DNA of 64,000 nucleotides from Micromonospora costi. Its GTDB lineage: Bacteria; Actinomycetota; Actinomycetes; Mycobacteriales; Micromonosporaceae. The stretch spans positions 2,232,001 to 2,296,000 of the forward strand of contig NZ_RBAN01000001.1 in assembly GCF_003626655.1 (NCBI RefSeq), read 5' to 3'. The translations under genes were made by a program, and so were the position numbers. How positions within the stretch are numbered: position 1 is the first letter of the stretch; each line of letters begins with the position of its first letter. Positions 50,001 to 58,177 of the stretch are shown here, in pieces. The notes beneath the pieces were generated by a model, which made no database searches, was not told the DNA's origin, and saw only the letters and a program-made list of their open reading frames with translations.

Positions 50001-51306
50001 CGACGTTGTCCGTCGAGGCGGTCCAGGTCAGCCGGATCTGGTCGCTGGCCGGCTGCGTGTACGCCAGGTTGCCGGGCGCCGTGGGCGCCGTCGTGTCACC
50101 GGTGTTGCCGGTGCGGGTGACCGTGTTGCTGTTCGCCGACACGTTGCCCGCCGCGTCCCGGGCGCGGACGTAGTAGGAGACGGTCGCTCCGGCCGGCTGG
50201 GTATCGGTCCAGGTGAGCGTCGAACCGCCGACGCTGGTGCGCAGGGTGCCGTTGGCGTAGATGTCGTAGCCGGTCACGCCGACGTTGTCGGTCGACGCGT
50301 TCCAGGTCAGCCGGATCTGGTCGGTGGCCGGCTCGGTGAAGGCGAGGTTGCCCGGCGCGGAGGGCGGCTGCGTGTCGCCGGTCGCCGGGCCGTACACCTC
50401 CAGCTCGGAGAGCTGCCCGGCGGGCCAGCCGGTGTTCCCGGTCACCAGCAGCCGGACGTACCGGGTGGCCGCGGTGGGCACGGTCACGGTGACCGTGTTG
50501 CCGGTGCCCGGGTTGAAGGCGTACGACGCCGAGGCGACCAGCGTCGTGAACGTCGACCCGTTCGTGCTGCCCTGCACCGTGATCGTCTGGTTGCGGGCGC
50601 CCCAGCCGGCGGGGAGCTTGAGCACCAGCCGGTTGACGTTCACCGTGGCGGCGAGGTCGACCTGGATCCACTGCGGGAACGCGTTGTTGGCGCTCTCCCA
50701 GTAGCTGGCCGCGTTGCCGTCGTTGGCGTTGCCGGCGCCGTACACGTCGGCGTGGCTGCTCTCGGCCATCGCCTTGCCAAGCGCGAGGTTGGTCGACGAG
50801 GTGGCGGCGCCGTACACCTCCAGCTCGGCCAGCTGGGCGGCGCTCCAGCCGGTGTTCGCGGTGATGGCGACCCGGACGAACCGCGTGCTGGTGGCCGGGA
50901 AGCTGAGGGTGACGGTGTTGCCGCTGGCCGGGCTGAACGAGCGGCCCGCGGAGGAGACGATGGTGCTGAAGCCGCTGCCGTCGGCGCTGCCCTGGACGGA
51001 GAGCGTCTGCGTCCGCGCCTCCCAGGCACCGGGCAGTTTGAGCGTCACCTGATCGATGGACTGGCTGCCGCCCAGGTCGACCTGGGCCCACTGCGGGAGG
51101 GCGGCGCTGCTCTCCCAGTAGCTGCCCTGGTTGCCGTCGGTGAGGTTGCTGGCGGCGTACGGTCCGTTGGTGCTGCTGGCCGAGGCGGGCCGGCCGGCGG
51201 CCAGGTTCGGGCCGCCCGCGGCGGCGGCGGGTGGCGCCGGGGCCGCGGTGACGGCCAGGCCGACCGCGGCGAGCACCGCGATCACTCGGGTACGGAGTCT
51301 GGACAT
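47020..51306 (-). CDS. Secreted multi-domain GH87-like glycanase (alpha-1,3-glucanase/mycodextranase type), large form
   Basis: A 1428-residue secreted protein; the ATG at 51306 starts a signal peptide ending near APPAAA-AGG. Domains in order: two discoidin/F5-8C (about 32-170, 172-305), two fibronectin III (308-400, 400-493), a third discoidin (495-635), two CARDB-like (637-745, 752-865), a CBM35/6-like domain (872-1035, YDMYEAEDGSVGG), and a C-terminal parallel beta-helix (1045-1428). The helix has FADAVNMTNG then SNGDDAFALF: Asp1189, Asp1212 and Asp1213. The +23/+24 spacing matches the three essential Asp described for GH87 alpha-1,3-glucanases. The discoidin and FN3 modules would bind insoluble glucan. 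It follows the sibling gene by 124 bp. Confidence 0.85.
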   Translation of the reverse strand: MSRLRTRVIAVLAAVGLAVTAAPAPPAAAAGGPNLAAGRPASASSTNGPYAASNLTDGNQGSYWESSAALPQWAQVDLGGSQSIDQVTLKLPGAWEARTQTLSVQGSADGSGFSTIVSSAGRSFSPASGNTVTLSFPATSTRFVRVAITANTGWSAAQLAELEVYGAATSSTNLALGKAMAESSHADVYGAGNANDGNAASYWESANNAFPQWIQVDLAATVNVNRLVLKLPAGWGARNQTITVQGSTNGSTFTTLVASASYAFNPGTGNTVTVTVPTAATRYVRLLVTGNTGWPAGQLSELEVYGPATGDTQPPSAPGNLAFTEPATDQIRLTWNASTDNVGVTGYDIYANGTLRTSVGGSTLTWTDTQPAGATVSYYVRARDAAGNVSANSNTVTRTGNTGDTTAPTAPGNLAYTQPASDQIRLTWTASTDNVGVTGYDVYANGSLRGSVNGSTLTYTDTQPASATVSYFVRARDAAGNVSANSNTVTRTGSTTGGSNLAVGKPITASSVVHIFNAVNANDDDVTTYWEGAPGAYPSTLTVALGANATISSLVVKLNPDPAWGPRTQTFQVLGREQSASGFTTLVGSATYSFSPSSGNTVTIPVSATAADVRLQFTANSGSSNGQVAELQVIGVPAPNPDLTVTGITASPAAPVETDAITLSATVRNAGTAASAATAVGLYLGTTKVGTANVGALAAGASTTVSANIGPRNAGSYQLVAKVDESNAVIEQNEANNTYTSPTSLTVSPVASSDLVASAVTWSPGTPSAGATVSFAVTIRNQGTVASASGAHGITLTVLNDSGSVVRTLTGSYSGTIAAGASAGPVNLGTWTAANGRYTVRVVLADDANELPVKRQNNTSDRALFVGRGANLPYDMYEAEDGSVGGGAQVVGPNRTIGDLAGEASGRRAVTLNTTGAYVEWTTKAAANALVTRFSIPDAPGGGGINSTLNIYVNGVLHKPISLTSKHIWLYGAEAGPSDSPSAGPPRHLYDEANVLLDSTIPAGSRIRLQKDPANSTTYAIDFINLEQVAPRANPDPARYRVPNGFSHQDVQNALDAVRMDTTGTLVGVYLPAGTYETAQKFQVYGKAVKVVGAGMWYTRFQTPASQQNTDAGFRVESSASGSSFEHLAFFGNYTNRIDGPGKVWGELKDVDNMTLDNVWVEHTVCAYWGVSVSGLTITNSRFRNTFADAVNMTNGSTNNRVANSEGRSNGDDAFALFSATDQGASTGNHGNVFENLTATLTWRAAGIAVYGGYDNVFRNLYIADQLTYSGITISSLDFGYPFIGFGASPPTRFENISLIRSGGHFWGAQTFPAIWVFSASKEFRGIRVSDVDIVDPTYSGIMFQTKYNGSQPENPVTDTVFTNVSISGARRSGDAFDAKSGIGIWVNEMPEPGQGPAVGSATFTNLRLSDNDQDIRNTTSTFTIIRN

Positions 51307-51389
51307 GGTTGCGGACACCTTCTTCCCGGGGGACGTGGAGAGGCGTGTGCGGTGGTGCGGTTGTTCGGTGCGGGTGGTGCGGGTACGCC

Positions 51390-51422
51390 GGTGGGGCTCC
51401 GATCGGCGTGCGGAGCCCCACC
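51390..51422 (-). terminator. Intercistronic hairpin between the two GH87-like genes
   Basis: GGTGGGGCTCCG (51390-51401) is the exact reverse complement of 51411-51422, with a 9-base loop, just after the stop of the upstream GH87-like gene. It may terminate or limit read-through into the larger gene. Confidence 0.75.
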
Positions 51423-51430
51423 GGCGCACG

Positions 51431-54256
51431 TCAGGTGGCGTAGACCTCGAACTCGGCGAGCTGGCCGGCCGGCCAGCCGGTGTTGCCGGTGAAGGTCAGC
51501 CGGACGAACCGGCGGTCGCCGGCCGGCAGGGGGATGGCGACGGTGTTGCCGCTGGCCGGGTTGAAGGTGTAGCCGGCCGAGCCCTTCAGCGTGCTGAACG
51601 AGGTGCCGTCGGTGGAGCCGAGGACGGTCACCGTCTGCGTACGCGTCTGCCAGGCCGAGGCGGGCGGCAGCTTCAGCACGAGCCGCGACACCGGGCGGGG
51701 GCTGCCCAGGTCGACGGTCACCGACTGGGGGAAGGCGTTGTTGGCGCTCTCCCAGTAGGTGTTCGGGTTGCCGTCGACCGTGTTGCCGGCGACGTACACG
51801 TCGGCGTGGCTGGTCTCGGCGACCGGCCGACCCGCCGCCAGGTTGCCGGTGGGAGGCGGGGTGGTCGGGGGCGGGGTCGAGCCGCCGTACACCTCGAACT
51901 CGGCGACCTGCGCGGCCGGCCACCCGGTGTTGCCGGTGACGGTGAGCCGCAGGTAGCGGCGGTCGCCGGCCGGCAGGGCGATGGTGACCGTGTTGCCGCT
52001 GGCCGGGTCGAACACGTGACCGGCGGAGCCCGCGAGCGTGGTCCAGGACGACCCGTCGGTCGAGCCGAGCACCGACAACGTCTCGGTACGCCGCTCCCAG
52101 CCGGCCGGCAGCTTCAGCACCACCCGGTCCACGGTGCGCGCGGCGCCGAGGTCCACGGTGAGCGACTGGGGGAAGGCGTTGTTGGCGCTCTCCCAGTAGG
52201 TGGCGGCGTTGCCGTCGGCCGCGTTGGCCGGCGCGTACGTCTGGTTGGAGCTGGTCGCGGTGACCGGCCGACCCAGGGCCAGGTTGCCACCGGTGGGCGG
52301 CGGGTCGGTGGGCGGCGGGTCCGTCGGCGGGGGGTCGGTGGGCGGCGGGTCGGTCGGGCCGCCGCCCCACTGCGGCTCCGGCCAGGGACCGCAGTACGGG
52401 GTGGGCGTGTACCAGCCGGAGTTGCCGGAGCCCTGGGTGATCTGGAAGCCGCTGCCCACGCAGTTGTGGATCGGGACCGGCTGGGCGATCCCGGTGGCCC
52501 GGACGTTCGTGAAGGTGACCTGGCTGGGCGCCTGCACCTGGAGCGCGTACGTGCCGGCCCCGTCGATGCGGACGTTGGTGAAGCTGATCCCGCTGGTGGC
52601 GCCCTCGATCCAGTGCAGCGCCGCGTACGAGCTGTCCAGGATGTCGGTGTCGGTGACGGCGATCGTGGCGTTCTGGATCGGCTCGTTGAGCGCGGAGAAC
52701 CAGATCGCGCCGACGCCGAACCGCCAGTTGTAGTCGGAGTTGCCGTTGCGGATCAGGGTGTTGCGGGCCACGGTGATCGTGCCGGAGACGGCCGTGGGGC
52801 CGTTCACGCCGGGGTAGCGGTTCGCGACGTGGATGCCGCCGCCGTTGGTGACCGAGTCGGCGGTCACGTTGTCGGTGATCTTGATGTCCCGCCCGCCGTA
52901 GGTGACCAGGTGGTTGGCGAGGATCGTCACCCCGATGGTGTTGAACGTGAACGAGTTGTTGACGTTCGGGACGTTCTGGGCCCACATGGCGAGCGCGTCG
53001 TCACCCGTGTTGCGGACGAACGTGTTGGTCACCGTCGAGTTGGTGACGCCCCAGTGGAAGTTCACCCCGTCCGCGGTCTGGTCCAGGATCCGGCTGTTGC
53101 GGATGGTGAAGTTGTCCATCGGGCCGTCCATCCAGGCGCCGACCTTCGTGTGCTGGAGCCAGACGTTGTCGACGACCGAGTTCGACATGGCCCCGCCGAT
53201 CGCGTTGACCTGGTGCTCGTCGACCCGCTCGCGGATGTCGCCGATGATGGCGAAGTCGCGCAGCGTCACGTTGCGACTCGGGCCACCGGCCTCGTGCGGA
53301 CGGATCTCGCCGCTGTAGCCGCCACCGGGGACGTACTTGCCGTAGATGCCGGCGGCGCGCTTGCGGTCGGTGGGGTGCCGGCCGCCGAGCACCGAGTACC
53401 ACGGCCCGGCGCCGCGCAGCGTGACCCCGTCCACCACGACGTGGTCCCAGAGCGTGAAGGTGCCGGCCGGGATCCACACGGCGCGCCCCTGCGCGCGGCC
53501 CGCGTCCACCGCGGCCTGGAACTTCGCCGTCGAGTCGGTCGCTCCCGTCGGGTCCGCGCCGAAGTCGGTGACCACGTCCAGCACACCGGCGGGCTTCGGG
53601 ATCTGCTGACCGACCTGCTCGAAGTCGGCCAGGTCGATGGTGAAGCTCGGTGACTGCGCGGTCGAGGAGACCTGAAGCCGGATCTTCGTACCGGCCGGGT
53701 AGGTGGTGCCGAACATCGTCCGGGTCTCGTCGTAGAAGTGGTGCGGGTTGGTGTCGCCCGGGTTGTTGTTGAACGGGTAGCCGCCGTAGTACCAGCCGTA
53801 CCGGGACGTCACCGGCACCGCCTTGACGAGGTTGCCGTTGGCCCGCAGGTCGATGCTGGCGTCCCGGCCGGTGCCGGCGGAGTTGTCCGGGATGCTGTAG
53901 CGGAAAGTGACGGCGTTGGCCGGCGCGGTGAGCGTGAACTCGACATACTCGCCGACGGCGTCGAGGGTGACCGCCTCGCGGCCGGACGCCTCGGACGGCA
54001 GTGTGCCGTAGTGCCGGTCGGGGCCGATCTTCGTGCCGTTGTGGGCGACCTTCTCCGCCTCCTGTTCGACGAACGGGACGGTGGCGCCGCGGCCCGGGAT
54101 GTCGAACGGCGAGAGCCCGGCCGCCTGGGCCGGAACGGCGGTGCTGGTCAGCGCGATGACGGTGAGCGAGGTGGCGGTGAGGGCGGCGGCGACGACGGCG
54201 GCGCCGGTACGGATCCGGACTTTTCGGGGTGGCTGCGGGGTGGTGTGGTCGGGCAT
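51431..54256 (-). CDS. Secreted GH87-like glycanase with C-terminal discoidin domains
   Basis: A 941-residue protein, ATG 54256 after GGGAGAG. Signal peptide about 1-45 (AVPAQA-AGL). Domains: CBM35/6-like (about 60-220, FVEQEAEKVAHNGTKIG), parallel beta-helix starting VTDFGADPTGATDSTAKFQ (229-625), a Pro-Thr linker of TDPPP repeats (637-652), and two discoidin domains (655-790, 800-941). Catalytic-type residues are Asp396 (ADGVNFHWG) and Asp419/Asp420 (NTGDDALAMW), with the same +23/+24 spacing as the neighbour. Module order is the reverse of the larger paralogue, where binding domains come first. Likely role: endo-cleavage of alpha-1,3-glucan outside the cell. Confidence 0.87.
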   Translation of the reverse strand: MPDHTTPQPPRKVRIRTGAAVVAAALTATSLTVIALTSTAVPAQAAGLSPFDIPGRGATVPFVEQEAEKVAHNGTKIGPDRHYGTLPSEASGREAVTLDAVGEYVEFTLTAPANAVTFRYSIPDNSAGTGRDASIDLRANGNLVKAVPVTSRYGWYYGGYPFNNNPGDTNPHHFYDETRTMFGTTYPAGTKIRLQVSSTAQSPSFTIDLADFEQVGQQIPKPAGVLDVVTDFGADPTGATDSTAKFQAAVDAGRAQGRAVWIPAGTFTLWDHVVVDGVTLRGAGPWYSVLGGRHPTDRKRAAGIYGKYVPGGGYSGEIRPHEAGGPSRNVTLRDFAIIGDIRERVDEHQVNAIGGAMSNSVVDNVWLQHTKVGAWMDGPMDNFTIRNSRILDQTADGVNFHWGVTNSTVTNTFVRNTGDDALAMWAQNVPNVNNSFTFNTIGVTILANHLVTYGGRDIKITDNVTADSVTNGGGIHVANRYPGVNGPTAVSGTITVARNTLIRNGNSDYNWRFGVGAIWFSALNEPIQNATIAVTDTDILDSSYAALHWIEGATSGISFTNVRIDGAGTYALQVQAPSQVTFTNVRATGIAQPVPIHNCVGSGFQITQGSGNSGWYTPTPYCGPWPEPQWGGGPTDPPPTDPPPTDPPPTDPPPTGGNLALGRPVTATSSNQTYAPANAADGNAATYWESANNAFPQSLTVDLGAARTVDRVVLKLPAGWERRTETLSVLGSTDGSSWTTLAGSAGHVFDPASGNTVTIALPAGDRRYLRLTVTGNTGWPAAQVAEFEVYGGSTPPPTTPPPTGNLAAGRPVAETSHADVYVAGNTVDGNPNTYWESANNAFPQSVTVDLGSPRPVSRLVLKLPPASAWQTRTQTVTVLGSTDGTSFSTLKGSAGYTFNPASGNTVAIPLPAGDRRFVRLTFTGNTGWPAGQLAEFEVYAT

Positions 54257-54366
54257 GAGCGAGGCTCTCCCTTTCGTCGTAGTCCAGGTCCCCCGTGCGT
54301 TGCGGCGTGGCGCTGGGGTGTGCCTCCTTCTCGGGTCGAGCCGGTCAGGGGCCGGCCGGGTGCGGT

Positions 54367-54472
54367 GCCGGCGGCCGGGACGGGCCGCCGGCGAGGTTTG
54401 CGCCGGGCCGGCGACCCGGGCGGGCCGCCGGCGGGGTGGGCGCGGGGCCGGCGGCCGGGACGGGCCGCCGGC
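54367..54472 (-). terminator. Tandem hairpins after the GH13 gene
   Basis: The 26-bp sequence at 54367-54392 is repeated exactly at 54447-54472. Each copy is a hairpin: GCCGGCGG at its left pairs with CCGCCGGC at its right. A degenerate third relative lies between them. They lie downstream of the GH13 stop and upstream of the GH87-like start, so they probably act as a double terminator. Confidence 0.65.
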
Positions 54473-54485
54473 ACCACGCGTCCGG

Positions 54486-56135
54486 TCAGGCCGTTTCGGG
54501 TCCGGCCGGTGTTCCGGTGGTACGCAGCCAGACGGCGGTGTCCGGCGGGAGCAGGTCGTCGTCGAGCGGGCCGCTGGCGAGCAGCCGCTCGGTGTGGGGC
54601 GGCAGCGGCACGGCCGCCCCGGAGAGGTTGACCAGGCAGGTGAAGCCGGGCGGGCGGTGGTAGGCGAGCACCCCCTCCGGGGCGGGGAGCCAGGTCATCG
54701 TCCCGTCGCCGAGCCCCGGCTCGGCCCGGCGGATCCGGATCGCCTCCCGGTACAGCTCGAGCATCGAACGCTCGTCACCGGTCTGGGCACGGACGGTCCG
54801 GTCCTTCCAGTCGGCGGGCTGCGGCAGCCAGGGCGCCGAGGCGGCGTCGTCGGGGCTGAAGCCGAACGGTGGCGTCTCACCCGACCACGGGATGGGGACG
54901 CGGCAGCCGTCCCGGCCCGGGTCGACCCCGCCGGAGCGGTAGTACATCGGGTCCTGGCGCAGCTCGCGCGGGATGTCCTCGACCTCCCACAGGCCCAGCT
55001 CCTCGCCCTGGTAGACGTAGGCGGCACCGGGCAGGGAGAGGGAGAGCAGGGCGCCGGCACGGGCCCGCCGGGTGCCGAGTTCCAGGTCGCTCGGCACCCC
55101 CTCGCGCTTGGCCGCGAAGCTGAACGTCGTGTCCTCCCGGCCGTACCGGGTGACGTGCCGGGTGACGTCGTGGTTGGAGAGCACCCAGGTGGCCGGCGCG
55201 TCCACGAGGGAGTGGGCGGCCAGCGTCGTGTCGATGCACGCCCGCAGCGCGTCGGCGTCCCAGGCACACCCGAGGAAGTCGAAGTTGAACGCCGCGTGCA
55301 GCTCGTCCGGGCGGAGGTAGTTGGCGAACCGCTGGTGGTCGGGGAGCCACACCTCGCCGATGAGCGCCCGGTCGCCCGGGTAGCTGTCGGTGATCCGCCG
55401 CCAGCTCCGGTAGATCTCGTGCACCGCGTCCACGTCGACGAACGGGCTCGGGCCGTCCGGCGTCGCCTCCGGCAGGGTCGGATCCTTGGCCAGCATCGCC
55501 GCCGAGTCGATCCGGATGCCGTCCACGCCCCGGTCGAGCCAGAACCGCAGGATGTCCTCGAATTCGGCGCGTACCCGCGGGTGGTCCCAGTTGAAGTCGG
55601 GCTGCTCCGGCGCGAACAGGTGCAGGTACCAGTCGCCGGGCGTCCCGTCCGGGTTGGTGGTCCGGGTCCAGGTGTCGCCGGCGAACGGCGAGACCCAGTC
55701 GGTGGGCTTCTGCGCGCCGTCCGGGCCGCGGCCGGGGCGGAACCAGAACAGCTCCCGTTCCGGCGCGTCCGGGCTGGCCAGCGCCGCCTGGAACCAGGGG
55801 TGCGCGTCGGAGCAGTGGTTCGGCACCACGTCGACGATGGTCCTGATGCCGAGGGCGTGCGCCTCCGCGATCAGCGCCTCCGCCTCGGCGAGGGTGCCGA
55901 AGACGGGGTCGATGTCGCGGTAGTCGGCCACGTCGTAGCCCGCGTCGGCCATCGGGGAGGGGTACCAGGGGCTGAACCAGATCGCGTCGACACCGAGCGC
56001 GGCCAGGTGGTTCAGCCGGGACCGGATGCCGGCGATGTCGCCGATGCCGTCGCCGTTGCCGTCGGCGAAGCTACGCGGGTACACCTGGTAGATCACCGCG
56101 CCACGCCACCACGGACTAACGTCTCCTGTGGACAC
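54486..56135 (-). CDS. GH13 alpha-glucosidase (oligo-1,6/alpha-glucosidase type)
   Basis: A 549-residue cytoplasmic enzyme with no signal peptide. The TIM-barrel motifs are complete: WWRGAVIYQVYPRSFADGNG at the start, DVVPNHCSD, GIRIDSAAM with the nucleophile Asp210, LIGEVW with the acid/base Glu261, and LSNHDVTRH with Asp323. The DPVFGTLAEAEALIAEAH region places it with GH13 subfamily 30/31-like alpha-glucosidases, which hydrolyse short alpha-1,4/1,3/1,6 oligosaccharides. GTG 56135 is used; GTG 56141 is an alternative. Following the permeases in the same direction, it would process the imported sugar. Confidence 0.93.
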   Translation of the reverse strand: MSTGDVSPWWRGAVIYQVYPRSFADGNGDGIGDIAGIRSRLNHLAALGVDAIWFSPWYPSPMADAGYDVADYRDIDPVFGTLAEAEALIAEAHALGIRTIVDVVPNHCSDAHPWFQAALASPDAPERELFWFRPGRGPDGAQKPTDWVSPFAGDTWTRTTNPDGTPGDWYLHLFAPEQPDFNWDHPRVRAEFEDILRFWLDRGVDGIRIDSAAMLAKDPTLPEATPDGPSPFVDVDAVHEIYRSWRRITDSYPGDRALIGEVWLPDHQRFANYLRPDELHAAFNFDFLGCAWDADALRACIDTTLAAHSLVDAPATWVLSNHDVTRHVTRYGREDTTFSFAAKREGVPSDLELGTRRARAGALLSLSLPGAAYVYQGEELGLWEVEDIPRELRQDPMYYRSGGVDPGRDGCRVPIPWSGETPPFGFSPDDAASAPWLPQPADWKDRTVRAQTGDERSMLELYREAIRIRRAEPGLGDGTMTWLPAPEGVLAYHRPPGFTCLVNLSGAAVPLPPHTERLLASGPLDDDLLPPDTAVWLRTTGTPAGPETA

Positions 56136-56245
56136 GAGCACCTGCTTTCTTGCGTCGGTACGTCGGCGGGTTCGCCGGACCTGGATGTGTAGCGGCGAAC
56201 GGTCGTTGTTCGCCGGGGGCGGGTCGGTGGTGGTGTGCCGGCGGG

Positions 56246-57133
56246 CTATCCCTTGAGGCTGCCGGTGGTCAGGCCGGACATGATGTTCCGCTGGAAGATC
56301 AGGAAGATGACGACGGTCGGGATCGCGGCGATGACCGACGCGGCGACCACGACGTTCATGGGTGTCCCACCGGCGAAGGCGTAGATGCCGACGCTGACCG
56401 TCCGGGTCTCGGGCGACGGCATGACGAGCTTCGGCCAGAGGAAGTCCTTCCAGACCGCCGTCACCGCGAAGATCGAGACCACGCCGAGGATCGGGCGCGA
56501 CATCGGCAGGATGATCGACCAGAGCGTGCGCAGGGGCGTCGCCCCGTCCACCAGGGCGGCCGCCATCAGGTCCTCCGGGATCGAGTCGAAGAACCGTTTC
56601 AGCAGGAAGATGTTGAACGCGTTCGCGACCAGCGGCAGCCAGATCGCGAACGGCGAGTCGAGGAGGTTGATGTGCAGGATCGGCAGGTCGATCACGGTCA
56701 CGTACTGCGGGACGATGAGGACCATCGCCGGGATCATGAGGGTCGCCAGCATGAGGCCGAGGATCGCGTTGCCGAAGACCGGTCGTAGCTTCGACAGGGA
56801 GTACGCGGCCGCGGTGTCGAGGACGAGCTGGAACAGCACGGCGCCGGTCGCGTAGTAGAACGTGTTGAACAGCAGCTTGGCGAGGTCCAGGTTGTTCCAC
56901 GCGTCGACGTAGTTCTGCGGCTGCGGATCGGCCGGGAACAGGGTCGGCGGGGTCTGCGCGATCTCCTGGCCGGACTTGAGCGCGCCCGTGACCATCCAGT
57001 AGAGCGGCCCGAGGAAGACGAGCGTGAACACCGCCACGACGACGGTGAGCAGCGTCCAGTAGATCGCCTTGCCCCGCCCCCGCCGGAGCTGGGCGTGGGA
57101 GATGAGGGTCCGGGTTCCGGAGTCCTGTGCCAT
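56246..57133 (-). CDS. Carbohydrate ABC transporter permease (MalG/YcjP type)
   Basis: A 295-residue membrane protein with six helices. The EAA loop is EDLMAAALVDGATPLRTLWS near residue 195. FWPKLVMPSPETRTVSVGIY near 235 is typical of MalG-type subunits. It pairs with the MalF-type permease, whose stop is 12 bp upstream. The ATP-binding subunit is not in this cluster and is presumably a shared MsiK-like ATPase encoded elsewhere, as is common in actinomycetes. Confidence 0.95.
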   Translation of the reverse strand: MAQDSGTRTLISHAQLRRGRGKAIYWTLLTVVVAVFTLVFLGPLYWMVTGALKSGQEIAQTPPTLFPADPQPQNYVDAWNNLDLAKLLFNTFYYATGAVLFQLVLDTAAAYSLSKLRPVFGNAILGLMLATLMIPAMVLIVPQYVTVIDLPILHINLLDSPFAIWLPLVANAFNIFLLKRFFDSIPEDLMAAALVDGATPLRTLWSIILPMSRPILGVVSIFAVTAVWKDFLWPKLVMPSPETRTVSVGIYAFAGGTPMNVVVAASVIAAIPTVVIFLIFQRNIMSGLTTGSLKG

Positions 57134-57145
57134 GGCTCGCCTGTC

Positions 57146-58096
57146 CTAGTCCTGTTTCGCGGTCAGCCGCGCGTAGGCGGCGGAGAAGCCGGCCAGCACC
57201 ACGAGCATGATCACGCCGAGTGCCGCGGCGCCGTTGAGGTCGTTCTGGAAGAACCCGTGCTGGTAGATGAGGTACGCGACCGAGGTCGCCGAGTCCTCCG
57301 CGCCCGCGCCGTTGGCGAGGATCAGCGGCTCGATGAAGAGCTGCATGGTGGCGACGATCTGGAGCATCGCCAGGAGCAGCAGGATCAGCCGGGTCTGCGG
57401 GATGGTCACGTTGACGATCCGTCGCCAGATCCCGGCGCCGTCCAGCTCGGCCGCCTCGTACAGCTCTCCCGGGATGTTCTGTAGCGCGGCCAGATAGATC
57501 AGCACGGCGCTGCCCATGTTCATCCAGGTCGACGCGAGCACCATCGCGGGCATCGTCATCTCCGGGGACTGCATCCACTGCGACGTGGGCAGGTGCAGCG
57601 CCTTGAGGATCGCGTTGAAGAGACCCGCCTCGCTGGGGTCGTACGCGTAGAACTTGAAGAGGAACAGCGCCGACGCCGGCGGCAGCATCACCGGCAGGTA
57701 GACGAGGATCCGCAGGTACCCCCTGGCGTGGCGGAACTCGTTGAGCAGGATCGCCACGAAGAACGGGACCACGTACCCGACGACGAGCGCGAGGACCGTG
57801 AAGTAGAAGGTGTTCTTCCAGGCGGTCCAGAAGCTCGGGTCGTTGACGATCCGGATGTAGTTGTCCCAGCCCACCCAGCTCGTCACGCCGCGCCGCGTGC
57901 GCTGGAAGCTCATGACGATGCCGCGGATCATCGGGTACCAGGAGAAGACCGCGAAGCAGAGCACGGCGCCGATCAGGAACGCGTGCCCGGTGAGGTTGTC
58001 CCGTACCTTGCGGCCCAGGCCCGTGCGCGCTGGCCGTGCGGGGGACGCGGGGCGAGGTGCTTCCCGGACGCTCCCCGGGGCGGTGGTGATCGCCAA
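57146..58096 (-). CDS. Sugar ABC transporter permease (MalF/UgpA type)
   Basis: From TTG 58096, preceded by GGAG at 5 bases, the protein has 316 residues. A longer GTG start (58168) would run through the strong hairpin at 58141-58170 and lacks a ribosome site, so the TTG is favoured. Six helices follow a Pro/Ala-rich head. The EAA motif is GELYEAAELDGAGIWRRIVN near residue 222. MSFQRTRRGVTSWVGWDNYI near the front is typical of the family. It forms the heterodimeric channel with the next permease. Confidence 0.93.
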   Translation of the reverse strand: MAITTAPGSVREAPRPASPARPARTGLGRKVRDNLTGHAFLIGAVLCFAVFSWYPMIRGIVMSFQRTRRGVTSWVGWDNYIRIVNDPSFWTAWKNTFYFTVLALVVGYVVPFFVAILLNEFRHARGYLRILVYLPVMLPPASALFLFKFYAYDPSEAGLFNAILKALHLPTSQWMQSPEMTMPAMVLASTWMNMGSAVLIYLAALQNIPGELYEAAELDGAGIWRRIVNVTIPQTRLILLLLAMLQIVATMQLFIEPLILANGAGAEDSATSVAYLIYQHGFFQNDLNGAAALGVIMLVVLAGFSAAYARLTAKQD

Positions 58097-58140
58097 GGCA
58101 ACTCCTGCTGAATCGAAGACCGGACGGTGGGGCGCGGCGG

Positions 58141-58170
58141 GTGTGGGGGCCGTCGTGCCGGCCCCCACAC
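58141..58170 (-). terminator. Intercistronic hairpin after the binding-protein gene
   Basis: GTGTGGGGGCCG (58141-58152) pairs with CGGCCCCCACAC (58159-58170), 12 bp with a 6-base loop. It starts 8 bases after the stop of the binding-protein gene and precedes the permeases. Such hairpins usually raise the level of binding protein over permeases. Confidence 0.75.
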
Positions 58171-58177
58171 CACCGGA

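Noticed and set aside
47392..53653. Long plus-strand frames opposite the two GH87-like genes
   Set aside because: These are antisense shadows; the minus-strand genes have clear domains, signal peptides and ribosome sites.
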